Source: Planococcus citri
Lineage: Eukaryota > Arthropoda > Insecta > Hemiptera > Pseudococcidae
Direction: 5' to 3'
Assembly (NCBI RefSeq): GCF_950023065.1
Contig: NC_088681.1
Location: 62,654,836 to 62,718,835, forward strand
DNA length: 64,000 bases
The notes below the pieces were generated by a model. The model was not told the DNA's origin. It did no database searches and worked only from the letters and a program-made list of their open reading frames with translations. Below are positions 1 through 8,253 of the stretch, piece after piece. Every line of letters starts with the position of its first letter. Within the stretch, counting starts at the first letter, position 1. The translations under genes were made by a program, and so were the position numbers.

Positions 1-3000
1 AGGTATCGGAAAATCTGTTTTACAGCTTGCCAATCAGCTTGAGTCGGGTTACACTGTTTTCGGCTTAACCAATTTATCGCGAACATAATGTCAGGTCGGG
101 TGGCATTTCCTAAGTATAGCAAACTTCCAATTGCTTCTCGGTACGGAAACGGGGCTCCATCAAATTTGGTTTGATTTAGACGATTCATTCGTCTGCGTTC
201 TCTCTTGTTATACTTCTTTCTCTGCTTTTTCTCGGGTACTTTTTCAGGTTTCTTTGATTTCGGGCACATCGGGATTTGCGTTGAATTACAATCTTGCATG
301 TTGAAACGCTTCAAAATTTCTTGACAATAATCAGATTGATCAAGCGTTAAAATTCGGTTCTTTCTATCTCTCTTTACATTCAGGCCTAAGAACTTCGTCG
401 GTTCTCCCATATCTTTCATCTTAAAAATCCGTTTCAATTTCTTGATATATCGGTTCAGTATTTTCAGGTCATTTCCGGCAAAAATCATATCATCGACGTA
501 GATAATCAGGAATCCTTGGAATTTTCCATTACGAATCCAAAACAAACAAGGGTCGTTCACATCAGCTTCAAAGTCAAGCTTTTTCAATTCTTCTGCGAAC
601 TTTTTATTCCAACATCTAGGGCTCTGTTTCAGGCCATACAATGACTTCTTTAGTCTCAAAACGTATTCTTTCTTTTCTTCAGCTGTTGGTTTCATGCATT
701 CGGGTATTTCCATGTACGTTTCTTCCTCTAAGTCTCCATTCAGGAAAGCTGTAGTTACGTCCAATTGTCGAGCTTCTAAATTCAGTTTGTTGATGATTGA
801 GAATCCTGTTCTCACTGTCGTTATTCGGGAAACTGGTGCGTAGATTTTTGAGATCGCCATATTCCGGGTGTCTTTAAATCCTCGGGCAACAAGTCGGGCT
901 TTGTACTTGACATTTCCTTTCGTATCAATCTTTCGTTTGAAAACCATAGTCGAGTCTACGACTGTGTGTACTTTATGTTTCGTATTAGTCGGGCGGCGGA
1001 CTTTTTCCCAAACACTGTTGTTTTTCATCGACTTTAGTTCTTCATCGATGGCTCCTTGCCATTGAACTTGTTCACTGGAATTCATCGCTTGTTTATACGT
1101 CATCGGGTCAGCAATCATCGACGTCATTAACGCAAAAGTATTCAGGTCTTTGTTTGAGTCGGTCATGTCATAATACTCTTTTAATCGGGCAAACTCAGCA
1201 TCAAAATGTTCCTTTATTGACATATCTTTTTCCACTTCTTGAGCATTCAGGGCAGTTAATTCAATTTCCTGTTCAATCCATTCGGTTTCTGTCTCGGAAT
1301 CAGAGTCGGAATCAGAATCAGAATTCGGTTCTCTATCAGGTTTACACAGGATGGATATCTTAATATCGGTTTGGGTTCCAAACTCTCGGGTTTCAGGTTT
1401 ATCGGATGGCTCGTACGGATCAGTTTGTGTATCTCTGCTAGCTGTAGTTAACAGTTTATCAACAATCGTTGGCAACGGAGTTGTTCGTGGTTTATCTTCG
1501 GGTTTTCGGTAGATTTCTTCAAAATCTTTCAGCCACTCAGCTTCCGGTACTACTGGACCATATTCCTCCGAAAGACCTTGAATGTCTCTGTAGTTTTTGA
1601 ACTCAACGCATTTTACGTGCGTAGATCGTATTATCTTATTGGACTGCGGTAGTAGGACTTTGTAACCAGTTGCGGTGTATCCAACAAGAACTCCAATTAC
1701 AGCTCGTTGATCACATTTCTTTAAATTCGGGTCGTTGCGATGAACATACGCAATACATCCATATCTTCTCAGGTACTGGGCTCGGAGTTGAATGTCGGGA
1801 AAAATCATACGAATCGGGAGTTGATTTTTAATTCGGGAATGAGGTGTTCGGTTGTATATTTTTATAGCTGTTGCGAGGGCTGTATCCCAGTGATGCTGTG
1901 GTACTCCGGAATCAAGCAGCATGACTCGTACTTTATTCATAATCGTTTGGTTGAATCTTTCAGCTGTTCCATTGTGTTGAGGTGTGTTCGGTTCCGTATA
2001 TTCAATACGAATTCCTCTATTTTCACAGATTTCTTTAAACACGTTGCTGGTATATTCACCTCCATTATCACATCGTAGCGTTGCAACTCGGGATTTTCCT
2101 CTGGTGTATGTATTTACCAAATTCAGGAATTGTAGAAAACAATCGGGGACGTCTGATTTAAACTGCATCGTATACGCGATTGCAAAACGGCTGGCGTCAT
2201 CTATAAACGTAACAATCCAACGACGATTCTGGTACAATGTGGGTGGGTTTAATGGTCCCATGACGTCAGAATGAACTCTGTCGAAGATGGTGTGTGCTTT
2301 TATACGAACTGTCTTGAACGATGACAGCTTCATGTTTGCTAGAACGCAAACTTCACACGCACGAATCTGTTGACGATTAAATTTCACGTTCGTAAGAACT
2401 GGGTGTGTTTTCTTCAGCTTTACTAATCGGGAATAGCTCATATGTCCAAGTCGGTAATGCCATCTCATGCCTGGACTATTCTTGAAATCGACATAATTCA
2501 TTGGCTGCTTCACGGTGGTGAGATTTTCAGGTTCCGGTGGTTTTTCATTGTTCAAATCAGGTATTTCTCGGCCAAGTGTTATGTCGTCAATAGCCTCAGG
2601 TATAAAGGTAAACGGTAGACGATTCTCACCTTCGTCAGGGGTGGGCTCCCTCCTACTGGGAGAACCCTCCCTCCGTTTCGAAATACCTTTATCGCTGGTT
2701 TTCTCTTTCTTCTTCGGAATTTTACTCGGTTTCATTTTCTTCTTTTTCTTCACCTTTTGCGGTTCGGGTATCTTAGGTGTATTCGGTGAAGATGATTCGG
2801 GGTTGTCAATCTTCCTTTTCTTGACTGTTTCCGCGGCATTTGCGCTGCTACAGGTAGGTGCCGTCGGTGAGCGGTGTCGTTTACGTGATTTCTTCTCGAC
2901 AGTAGTACTCAGTGCTTTTTCACATTCAGCCGTGGTCATACGAAATTCCCAATACGGCTTATGATACGTTCCAGTCAGAACAGTTCGGTTCAAAATCAGG

Positions 3001-4817
3001 TCAGTAATCCTTGCGCCTTTGTTGTTTAGAAAAATATCATATCCTAGGTCCGCGAACTTCCTCAAAGAGAGTAAATTCTCAGACAGGCCAGGAACGGACA
3101 TTACGTCACTCAGATATAACTCAGAACTACAAGAATCACTCGTACCCAAAATCATACCTCTCTTATCAGACTTTAACAAAGCACTCGGGTCTCCATTCGC
3201 TCCTTTAATCGGTATCACACTCTCATACACTTGGGTCAAGTAATCGGGGTTGTTGACAAAATGGGAAGTGGCTCCAGTGTCACCTATAAAAGTGATTTTC
3301 TTACCTCCTTCCACTTGTCTGCAAACAGCAATCGCTTGCTCCAGCTCTTCGGTTTGCGAGAAAATAAACGCCGTTTCTTCCAACGACAAGACAGAGATTC
3401 CGTCGTCGGCGCCTTCTGATCCGGGTTGAATAATTTTGGCATCCAAAATTTCACGCTGCGCAGTCAGGACGGGAATGTTGTCTGTCATCGTCTTCTGAAC
3501 ATGTGTGAATGACACGCTGCGATAATTCGCTCGGGAACGACGAATCGGTTGAGCATCTGCGTTATACGCTTCCTGCGTCCAGTCTTCTTCACTCGGGATT
3601 TCCACAGTCTGTCTCAGGTTCGCATGTAACTGCGGCGGTGTAGTCGGGCGCGGCGGATCAACTGGGTTTCCCAACGCGTTAACGTGAGGCGTTGTTGATG
3701 AGACAACGTTCTGCGTTGTGGAACTCGGTGCGGTCGTCGTCGTATTCGGCGTAGACGTTGTGATGTCCAAATCCTCGATTCTAACCGTCTGCGTCGGCGG
3801 ACGTATGAACGTACCAGACACCCTCGGCATAGGTTTAAAACCATTCGGATGAATCGGGAAATTCCGGTTCGGAAAGGGCGGCGTAATTCGGCGCGGTCGT
3901 GTACTCTTCCTAAATTCAGGTCCAGTTTTCGGTTGCGAATCAGTTTTTGCTGGTGTTTTCGCCTCAGCCTTCGGGTTGAACGTATTGTCCGCGAATTTCT
4001 TTAGCGGTGTTCTTCCGGCATCAGGTTTTGGCTCGGTAAATTTCTTCGCTGATTTCTGTACAAACGGCTCGTCGTCTTTCAATTCGGCTTTAGTCGGTTG
4101 CCGTTTTTCTGGTGTCGTTTTCGTGCTTGAGCCGCTGGTGTGACTAGTCGGGGGCGGTACGGGAGGGTGGTTCAAAATAACCGGCCCTAAAGCGTCCATC
4201 AACGGAATCGGGATCGGGTTATTGGATGGAAATAACGGAATAACTTCACGCGCAGCTTCCTCTTCGACATTTAGCATCTGGACACGTAAATCCAGACTCT
4301 TTTTCAAACACGATAGCCAATGTTCGAGCTGGTGAATTTTATTGTGAACTTCAGCTATCGCCGTTGGGCTCATCTCGTTCACTGGCAACTTCGGGAACTC
4401 AATCTGGAGAAAATCCATATACGGATCACTTTCACTGGTCTCCATCGGTTCAGGTTTGTTCAGGCTCAGCGCTTGTAACGCTTGTTCGGGTGGTGTCACT
4501 TCCGGCGCTGGCGCTTGCTGATGGGTGACTTTCACGTTATCAGGGTTGTGATTCGGTGATCGGCGGTCTTCGCGGCGTTGATCGCGTCTGTCGGGTGAAA
4601 ATCGGGAACGTCGATTATCAGAATCGTAGTCGCGATTTCGATGCCTGGAATGATCGTCGTGATGTCGGGAATTTTCGTCATAATACTGATCACGATGATG
4701 TGACGATTTATTATTATTCGGGTAGTCGGGCATAGCGTCGCGCTTTTTCTTCAAGCCAACCATCCGTTCAGCTGAGATCATACCTGCGCGATATAACCCC
4801 AACAAATCGTCGGGCAT
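1..4817 (-). CDS. pol: Copia-type Pol polyprotein (protease-integrase-reverse transcriptase), truncated by window edge
   Basis: I read this frame codon by codon from the ATG at 4817 to base 1 and found no stop (about 1605 codons). The first ~510 residues are an extension rich in Arg, Asp, Ser, Pro and Thr. Then come aspartic protease DTGATSH (D513), the integrase HHCC finger (WHYRLGH, first His about 787, CEVC downstream), catalytic D851, D917 (DNGGE) and E953 (HNGTAERF) with the canonical 35-residue D-E spacing, and an Asp/Ser-rich linker. The RT part has KARLVARGF, LDVTTAFLNG and YVDDM (Y1440). The last residues match the 'KQIFRYL' start of the connection to RNase H. The protein would process the polyprotein, copy the RNA and integrate the cDNA. 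Its frame differs from Gag and is open only from 4859, so expression needs splicing, frameshifting or internal initiation. The ATG at 4817 is the first in frame. Confidence 0.93.
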   Translation of the reverse strand, partial: MPDDLLGLYRAGMISAERMVGLKKKRDAMPDYPNNNKSSHHRDQYYDENSRHHDDHSRHRNRDYDSDNRRSRFSPDRRDQRREDRRSPNHNPDNVKVTHQQAPAPEVTPPEQALQALSLNKPEPMETSESDPYMDFLQIEFPKLPVNEMSPTAIAEVHNKIHQLEHWLSCLKKSLDLRVQMLNVEEEAAREVIPLFPSNNPIPIPLMDALGPVILNHPPVPPPTSHTSGSSTKTTPEKRQPTKAELKDDEPFVQKSAKKFTEPKPDAGRTPLKKFADNTFNPKAEAKTPAKTDSQPKTGPEFRKSTRPRRITPPFPNRNFPIHPNGFKPMPRVSGTFIRPPTQTVRIEDLDITTSTPNTTTTAPSSTTQNVVSSTTPHVNALGNPVDPPRPTTPPQLHANLRQTVEIPSEEDWTQEAYNADAQPIRRSRANYRSVSFTHVQKTMTDNIPVLTAQREILDAKIIQPGSEGADDGISVLSLEETAFIFSQTEELEQAIAVCRQVEGGKKITFIGDTGATSHFVNNPDYLTQVYESVIPIKGANGDPSALLKSDKRGMILGTSDSCSSELYLSDVMSVPGLSENLLSLRKFADLGYDIFLNNKGARITDLILNRTVLTGTYHKPYWEFRMTTAECEKALSTTVEKKSRKRHRSPTAPTCSSANAAETVKKRKIDNPESSSPNTPKIPEPQKVKKKKKMKPSKIPKKKEKTSDKGISKRREGSPSRREPTPDEGENRLPFTFIPEAIDDITLGREIPDLNNEKPPEPENLTTVKQPMNYVDFKNSPGMRWHYRLGHMSYSRLVKLKKTHPVLTNVKFNRQQIRACEVCVLANMKLSSFKTVRIKAHTIFDRVHSDVMGPLNPPTLYQNRRWIVTFIDDASRFAIAYTMQFKSDVPDCFLQFLNLVNTYTRGKSRVATLRCDNGGEYTSNVFKEICENRGIRIEYTEPNTPQHNGTAERFNQTIMNKVRVMLLDSGVPQHHWDTALATAIKIYNRTPHSRIKNQLPIRMIFPDIQLRAQYLRRYGCIAYVHRNDPNLKKCDQRAVIGVLVGYTATGYKVLLPQSNKIIRSTHVKCVEFKNYRDIQGLSEEYGPVVPEAEWLKDFEEIYRKPEDKPRTTPLPTIVDKLLTTASRDTQTDPYEPSDKPETREFGTQTDIKISILCKPDREPNSDSDSDSDSETETEWIEQEIELTALNAQEVEKDMSIKEHFDAEFARLKEYYDMTDSNKDLNTFALMTSMIADPMTYKQAMNSSEQVQWQGAIDEELKSMKNNSVWEKVRRPTNTKHKVHTVVDSTMVFKRKIDTKGNVKYKARLVARGFKDTRNMAISKIYAPVSRITTVRTGFSIINKLNLEARQLDVTTAFLNGDLEEETYMEIPECMKPTAEEKKEYVLRLKKSLYGLKQSPRCWNKKFAEELKKLDFEADVNDPCLFWIRNGKFQGFLIIYVDDMIFAGNDLKILNRYIKKLKRIFKMKDMGEPTKFLGLNVKRDRKNRILTLDQSDYCQEILKRFNMQDCNSTQIPMCPKSKKPEKVPEKKQRKKYNKRERRRMNRLNQTKFDGAPFPYREAIGSLLYLGNATRPDIMFAINWLSRKQCNPTQADWQAVKQIFRY

Positions 4818-4859
4818 CTCGAACTCTGTGAACAAATACACATTACTTTTTACTTTCAG
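4818..4859 (-). promoter_or_regulatory. Gag-Pol junction with a splice-acceptor-like site
   Basis: Gag ends at 4843, and the Pol frame is +1 relative to Gag and opens at 4859. The minus strand reads TGTATTTGTTCACAGAG, a good acceptor with tandem AGs. Using the second AG (exon from 4823) enters the Pol frame at a codon boundary. Two phase-0 donors lie upstream: AAG|GTAAGT at 6822 inside Gag and GTGAGT at 6981. Either would put a short Gag N-terminus in frame with Pol. A classic slippery site plus pseudoknot was not recognised. Confidence 0.4.
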
Positions 4860-6879
4860 TTACAGTTTTCGGCTCTTTCTTCGGGATTGGTTTCTTCGGG
4901 TCTTTATTTCCTTGATAGCCTTTTCCCTTTTTCCTCCAATTTGACTTCGGTGGCTTTCGTCTGCCCGTCTGCCAGTTTTTCTTGGAATTATAGCCCCTAT
5001 CATTACGATAGTTTCTATTGTTCCTCGAATACTGGTTCGGGCGACGATCTCGGTAGTTATTTCTCGGGCGGAATTTTGGATTTCGGGGACGGAAAGGTCT
5101 ACGGTTACTTCGGTGTTGTTTACCTGATCTATAATCCCTGTATTCGTTCGGGCATTCCTTGCTTCGGTGTCCCCACTCTCCGCATTTGAAGCATCTCGGG
5201 CCTTTGTCCCAGTCCGGGCATTCCCAAACATAATGATGCGGACTGCTGCAATTGTAACAATTATGCGGCGGCGGTCGGGCTACGTGGGCAGCGTTGAACG
5301 GTGGAGCCGGTCGGGGATTCGGGTTTCGGTAATACGCCAGGTTTGCCTCTTCCGGCTTCCGGTATTTTTCGGATTCTTCCTGCAACAATAGAATTTTCAG
5401 GTCAGGTATGGAAGGTTGATTCGAGCCTCGGGCTTTTAAAATTGTCTTAACGTTCGGGTAAATATTTTCAGTTGCCTCAACTAAACGATCGTAGACATCA
5501 GATTCGGGTATTTCGGATTTGGTTTGCATTTTATAATCAAGTAATAGCTCGTCCAATCGGTTGAAGAAATCGTCCAACTTTTCACCTCTTACGAGAGTGA
5601 GTTTGTTGAACTCAGACTTTACCGATGAACGACTCACGTTGCGTTCGGTTCGCCTTATCTCAAACAATTTTTCAATTACTTTCTCAACTGGAGAGATACA
5701 AGTTACTCGGGGTAGGTAGTGGGGGTCCAGCCTGTGCAATACGAGGTTCATCAGCTGTTCTTCTTCGATCTTAGCAGCTTTCTTTTCGGTTTTCCGTTTG
5801 TGTATATCGATCTGATAGATTTTCGCATCCATTTCCAGCATCTTATACCAAGTATCAATTCGGGTAGTTTTGGTAAGAATCGTTCGTGATTCATGCTGGC
5901 TTCGAAACATATTCGGGTTAAACGATTGATTTTTCTTCTTTTTCTTTGATTTCGTCTTCTTCTTCTCCTTTGACTTTTCCTTTGTCTTTTCTTTCTGCTT
6001 CGGCGGTTCGGGAGGTGAGTCAGAAGGGGAGGAGTGGTTGCTAGTTCCACCCGCTCCGCTCCCTCCTTTGTCATTATCGCTTTCGTCGTCGGAGCTCGAG
6101 TCAGAATCTGAATCAGAATCCGAGTCGGAGCTATCATCTTTCTCTTCGTCTTCTTCTTCATCCGAGCTATCTGAACTCTCTTCTGAGTTCGACTTCTCAT
6201 TCTTTTCATTTCCGCTGACTTCATTATCACTAGCGTCGCTAACGGATGGTTTCGGAGTTGGAGCTCTTTTCTTCAAAATTCGGGGTTCAGGTACGGATTC
6301 GGGTTCAGCTTTTCGTTTCAGATTATTCAGCATCGTCGCAGCTTGTTGTCCCAAAACACTCAGGCTAGTCAAACGTCCAAGTAGGTCTTCCTTTTCCAAA
6401 TTCGTAGCGTTTTCAGGAACATTAATTATTGAACGTAATTCAGGAGTAACTTCAACGTATTCAGGTTGATGAGTCGGTGCAGGTTGACTAGTCGGTTCAG
6501 GTTGCTGCGTTGAGACGCTCGGTTCACTCAGGTTGCTAATCGTTTCTATATTTAACGAGCGGTTCGACGGTTGTTGGGATGCTGTATTTGCTTCGGAAGT
6601 TTTATCAGATGGTTTCTTCTTCTTCTTTTTCTTTTTCTTCGCTGGTTCGTTTTGCACAGGCGGATTAATCGGGGGTGGAGGGGCGGTGTTCGTACTTGTA
6701 CTTGAATCAGGTTTAGACTTAGGCGCTTTACTTTTCTTTTTGGATTTAGATTTTGAATCGGGCTCGGTAACGCTTTTCTTTTTAGATTTAGACTCGGGTT
6801 TAGATTCAGGTTTAGAACTTACCTTACGCTGTTTACGATTCTCAGCTTTCTTTCGACGTTTGCTTTCTTCTTCTCGTTC
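4843..6879 (-). CDS. gag: Copia-type Gag, main exon (nucleocapsid with two CCHC knuckles)
   Basis: The reading frame is open from 6909 to the TAA at 4843, about 680 residues, but has no ATG for the first ~190 codons. Its 5' end looks like a splice acceptor (TATTCAG before GAA at 6879). In order it has Lys/Ser/Glu-rich low-complexity segments, an acidic Ser/Asp/Glu run and Lys-rich patches. A helical region with the LHRLDPHYL and KLDDFFNRLDELL segments resembles the UBN2/retrotransposon Gag fold. Two CX2CX4HX4C zinc knuckles follow (CYNC...H...C and CFKC...H...C, about residues 545-585). The tail is Arg/Lys/Asn-rich and suited to RNA binding. The role is capsid assembly and RNA packaging. At ~680 residues it is longer than typical Copia Gag because of the disordered N-terminal half. 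Overlapping antisense ORFs are shadows of the acidic and Lys runs. Confidence 0.9.
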   Translation of the reverse strand, partial: EREEESKRRKKAENRKQRKVSSKPESKPESKSKKKSVTEPDSKSKSKKKSKAPKSKPDSSTSTNTAPPPPINPPVQNEPAKKKKKKKKKPSDKTSEANTASQQPSNRSLNIETISNLSEPSVSTQQPEPTSQPAPTHQPEYVEVTPELRSIINVPENATNLEKEDLLGRLTSLSVLGQQAATMLNNLKRKAEPESVPEPRILKKRAPTPKPSVSDASDNEVSGNEKNEKSNSEESSDSSDEEEDEEKDDSSDSDSDSDSDSSSDDESDNDKGGSGAGGTSNHSSPSDSPPEPPKQKEKTKEKSKEKKKTKSKKKKKNQSFNPNMFRSQHESRTILTKTTRIDTWYKMLEMDAKIYQIDIHKRKTEKKAAKIEEEQLMNLVLHRLDPHYLPRVTCISPVEKVIEKLFEIRRTERNVSRSSVKSEFNKLTLVRGEKLDDFFNRLDELLLDYKMQTKSEIPESDVYDRLVEATENIYPNVKTILKARGSNQPSIPDLKILLLQEESEKYRKPEEANLAYYRNPNPRPAPPFNAAHVARPPPHNCYNCSSPHHYVWECPDWDKGPRCFKCGEWGHRSKECPNEYRDYRSGKQHRSNRRPFRPRNPKFRPRNNYRDRRPNQYSRNNRNYRNDRGYNSKKNWQTGRRKPPKSNWRKKGKGYQGNKDPKKPIPKKEPKTVTESKK
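6817..6825 (-). promoter_or_regulatory. consensus 5' splice site inside Gag (AAG|GTAAGT)
   Basis: The sequence is a perfect match to the metazoan donor consensus and lies after Gag-frame codon 23 (counted from 6891) at a codon boundary. A site this strong inside a coding exon suggests a spliced subgenomic RNA, as known for Drosophila copia, although there the spliced RNA makes Gag. Confidence 0.4.
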
Positions 6880-6981
6880 CTGAATACCCAATAAAACATA
6901 TATGTAAGTTCAAAGTTTTTGATTTTCAACGCAAACCAAAACAAACTAAATCAGGGTTGATGTTCATGCTTCGTAACTCAC
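6880..6981 (-). other. candidate 102-nt intron inside Gag
   Basis: The donor is GTGAGT at 6981-6976. The acceptor is TTTTATTGGGTATTCAG ending at 6880, preceded by a T-rich stretch. Both junctions fall between codons (phase 0). The interval contains in-frame stops (6966-6964 and 6912-6910), so translation cannot cross it unspliced. Its length is normal for insect short introns. This is seen from sequence only. Confidence 0.55.
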
Positions 6982-7224
6982 TCGGTCTTTACGTTGTTGA
7001 CGTTCAATCCTCGCGTTAGATTCAGCTATCCGGCGGCGTTCAGCTTCGATATCATAATCACCGGAGCTGGACCGGCGTTTCCTCCGCGAATCATCTCTGG
7101 AATCCGAACGAGATGTCTTCGAGCTGCGAGAACTAGAGTGATATTCACGATCATCTCTTCTTCTGTCTTCATCACGACGGCGGTCATCTCGACGCTGGTC
7201 ATCTCGGTAGCGGTCACCCTGCAT
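6982..7224 (-). CDS. gag: probable first coding exon of Gag, Arg/Asp/Ser-rich
   Basis: From the ATG at 7224 the frame encodes about 81 residues dominated by RD, RR and RS/SR dipeptides, ending in a charged, probably helical stretch (IEAERRRIAESNARIERQ). At 6981 there is a strong donor (CGA followed by GTGAGT). The unspliced frame stops at 6964. Splicing to the acceptor at 6880 removes 102 nt and joins two codon boundaries, so the frame passes straight into Gag, whose first residues continue the same Glu/Arg/Lys-rich helix. That matching phase, and the lack of a usable ATG in the main Gag exon, are why I call it an exon rather than a separate ORF. A further acceptor-like TTCATGCAG ends at 7222, so the 5' end could be spliced as well. 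Confidence 0.6.
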
Positions 7225-8253
7225 GAACAATCACAAGTTTTTGGGCTTAGAATCAGGTAGACGAGATCGGGTGTTTTGTGCTTCGGAAATAGCGTAAACA
7301 AGAAGCTAACTACAAAACAACTTGCAACTTTCAACCGGAAACACTCCTTATCGAAAGTTGAGTCTAATAAGCTGCGATTCAGTTAACCAGATCACACTTC
7401 TCAGTTAACGTTCACGTAGCAAATTAGCCCGAAAAGTTAAGTAAACGCTCAGTTTCGGAAAAACTTAGTTTCTTACCGCTGAGAATGCTCATCGTACGTT
7501 ACAAGTGCTTAGGTCGAAGAAAAGTCGGGCATGTGCTTAGTGCGACTTGTATCCAGATCAACAAATGAAGAAAACTAACACTTTTAAAGCAATAAAAACA
7601 ATCGGGTAAATATACTAAAGCTTAAAGTCGGGAAGTGAAACGCACTAGTAACTAAAAATCAGGCACATGTAGCTCTCGAACGTACGATGGAACTTTCGTC
7701 TACAAAACTTTGACACGCGTGTGTAAAATACAAGTTCACATTTTGAAATCGGGTAGCGAGCTTTTATTCACATATTTAATTTATCAACGCCAAAATCTAA
7801 CCAAAACCAGACTTAGCTTAGACGAACTGTTACAAAACTGCGTTTTCCACCACGTAAAGTATATCAAATCAACCAACTTGGCTGGAACTCTTTTAGTAAT
7901 TCGGGAGCGGCGTAATGAAATCAGGACCGCTTAAAACCGTGTGCAATTTCACGAACTCTTTAATTAAATCAGGTATTTAGTATCTCGTATTCGGGAATGG
8001 CCATTTCTAGGACTGGAACTCTTTTATAACGCCATGAGTCATCCAAACTAAAATTCAGCGTCCTTTGCACCACGTGTTGTGTCATCTTTCGTATTCGGCG
8101 GCCATTACGTAAAATTATTAATAAAATCGGGAAAAACGCATTTTACATGTACTCAGGCAGTCGTAACGTTCGTCGTGAGCATAAAATCGGGTTAATTACA
8201 AGTACTTAATAGCTAATTAATGAAATGCGAGGTATTTCAGAGTACCGGCAACA
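7225..8253 (-). other. Copia 5' LTR plus untranslated leader (boundary not resolved)
   Basis: There is no protein match. The region keeps the element's TCRGG plus-strand word (11 copies in 7561-8220, none reversed). It carries a minus-strand TATA box at 8028-8021 and a partial second copy of the same promoter-like sequence near 7880 (shared ctggaactctttta). An ATG about 16 nt before a GTAAGA donor lies near 7485-7470 and may be a leader splice donor. The LTR/leader border and primer-binding site were not found because the 3' LTR is outside the window. Confidence 0.55.
8021..8028 (-). promoter_or_regulatory. TATA box, likely Copia LTR promoter
   Basis: The minus strand reads TATAAAAG, about 230 nt inside the element's outer edge and about 800 nt upstream of the first Gag ATG, which is a sensible U3 position. 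Transcription would start near 7995. No initiator was confirmed. Confidence 0.35.

Larger units (their letters stand above)
1..8253 (-). mobile_element. Ty1/Copia-superfamily LTR retrotransposon, 5' part
   Basis: On the minus strand the order is leader/5' LTR, Gag, then Pol with protease, integrase and reverse transcriptase. Integrase before RT is diagnostic of Copia. The window edge cuts Pol just before RNase H, so the 3' LTR is missing and the LTR length cannot be measured by comparison. The outer edge is placed at 8253, where the minus strand begins TGTTG, a common Copia LTR start. The element-wide word TCRGG (plus strand) also stops there. The next five bases, TGTGC, would be the target duplication but cannot be checked. 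No frame-breaking mutation is seen in Gag or Pol, so the copy looks young and possibly competent. The primer-binding site was not identified. Confidence 0.93.

Noticed and set aside
1..4817. Pol as a pseudogene
   Set aside because: Reading the frame codon by codon shows no stop; it only looks ORF-poor because the frame runs off the window edge.
6038..6469. 143-codon plus-strand ORF rich in Ser/Glu/Leu
   Set aside because: Antisense shadow of the acidic and Ser-rich region of Gag.
7026..7334. 102-codon minus-strand ORF overlapping the first Gag exon
   Set aside because: Different frame from the phase-matched exon; composition is a shadow of the RD/RS coding sequence.
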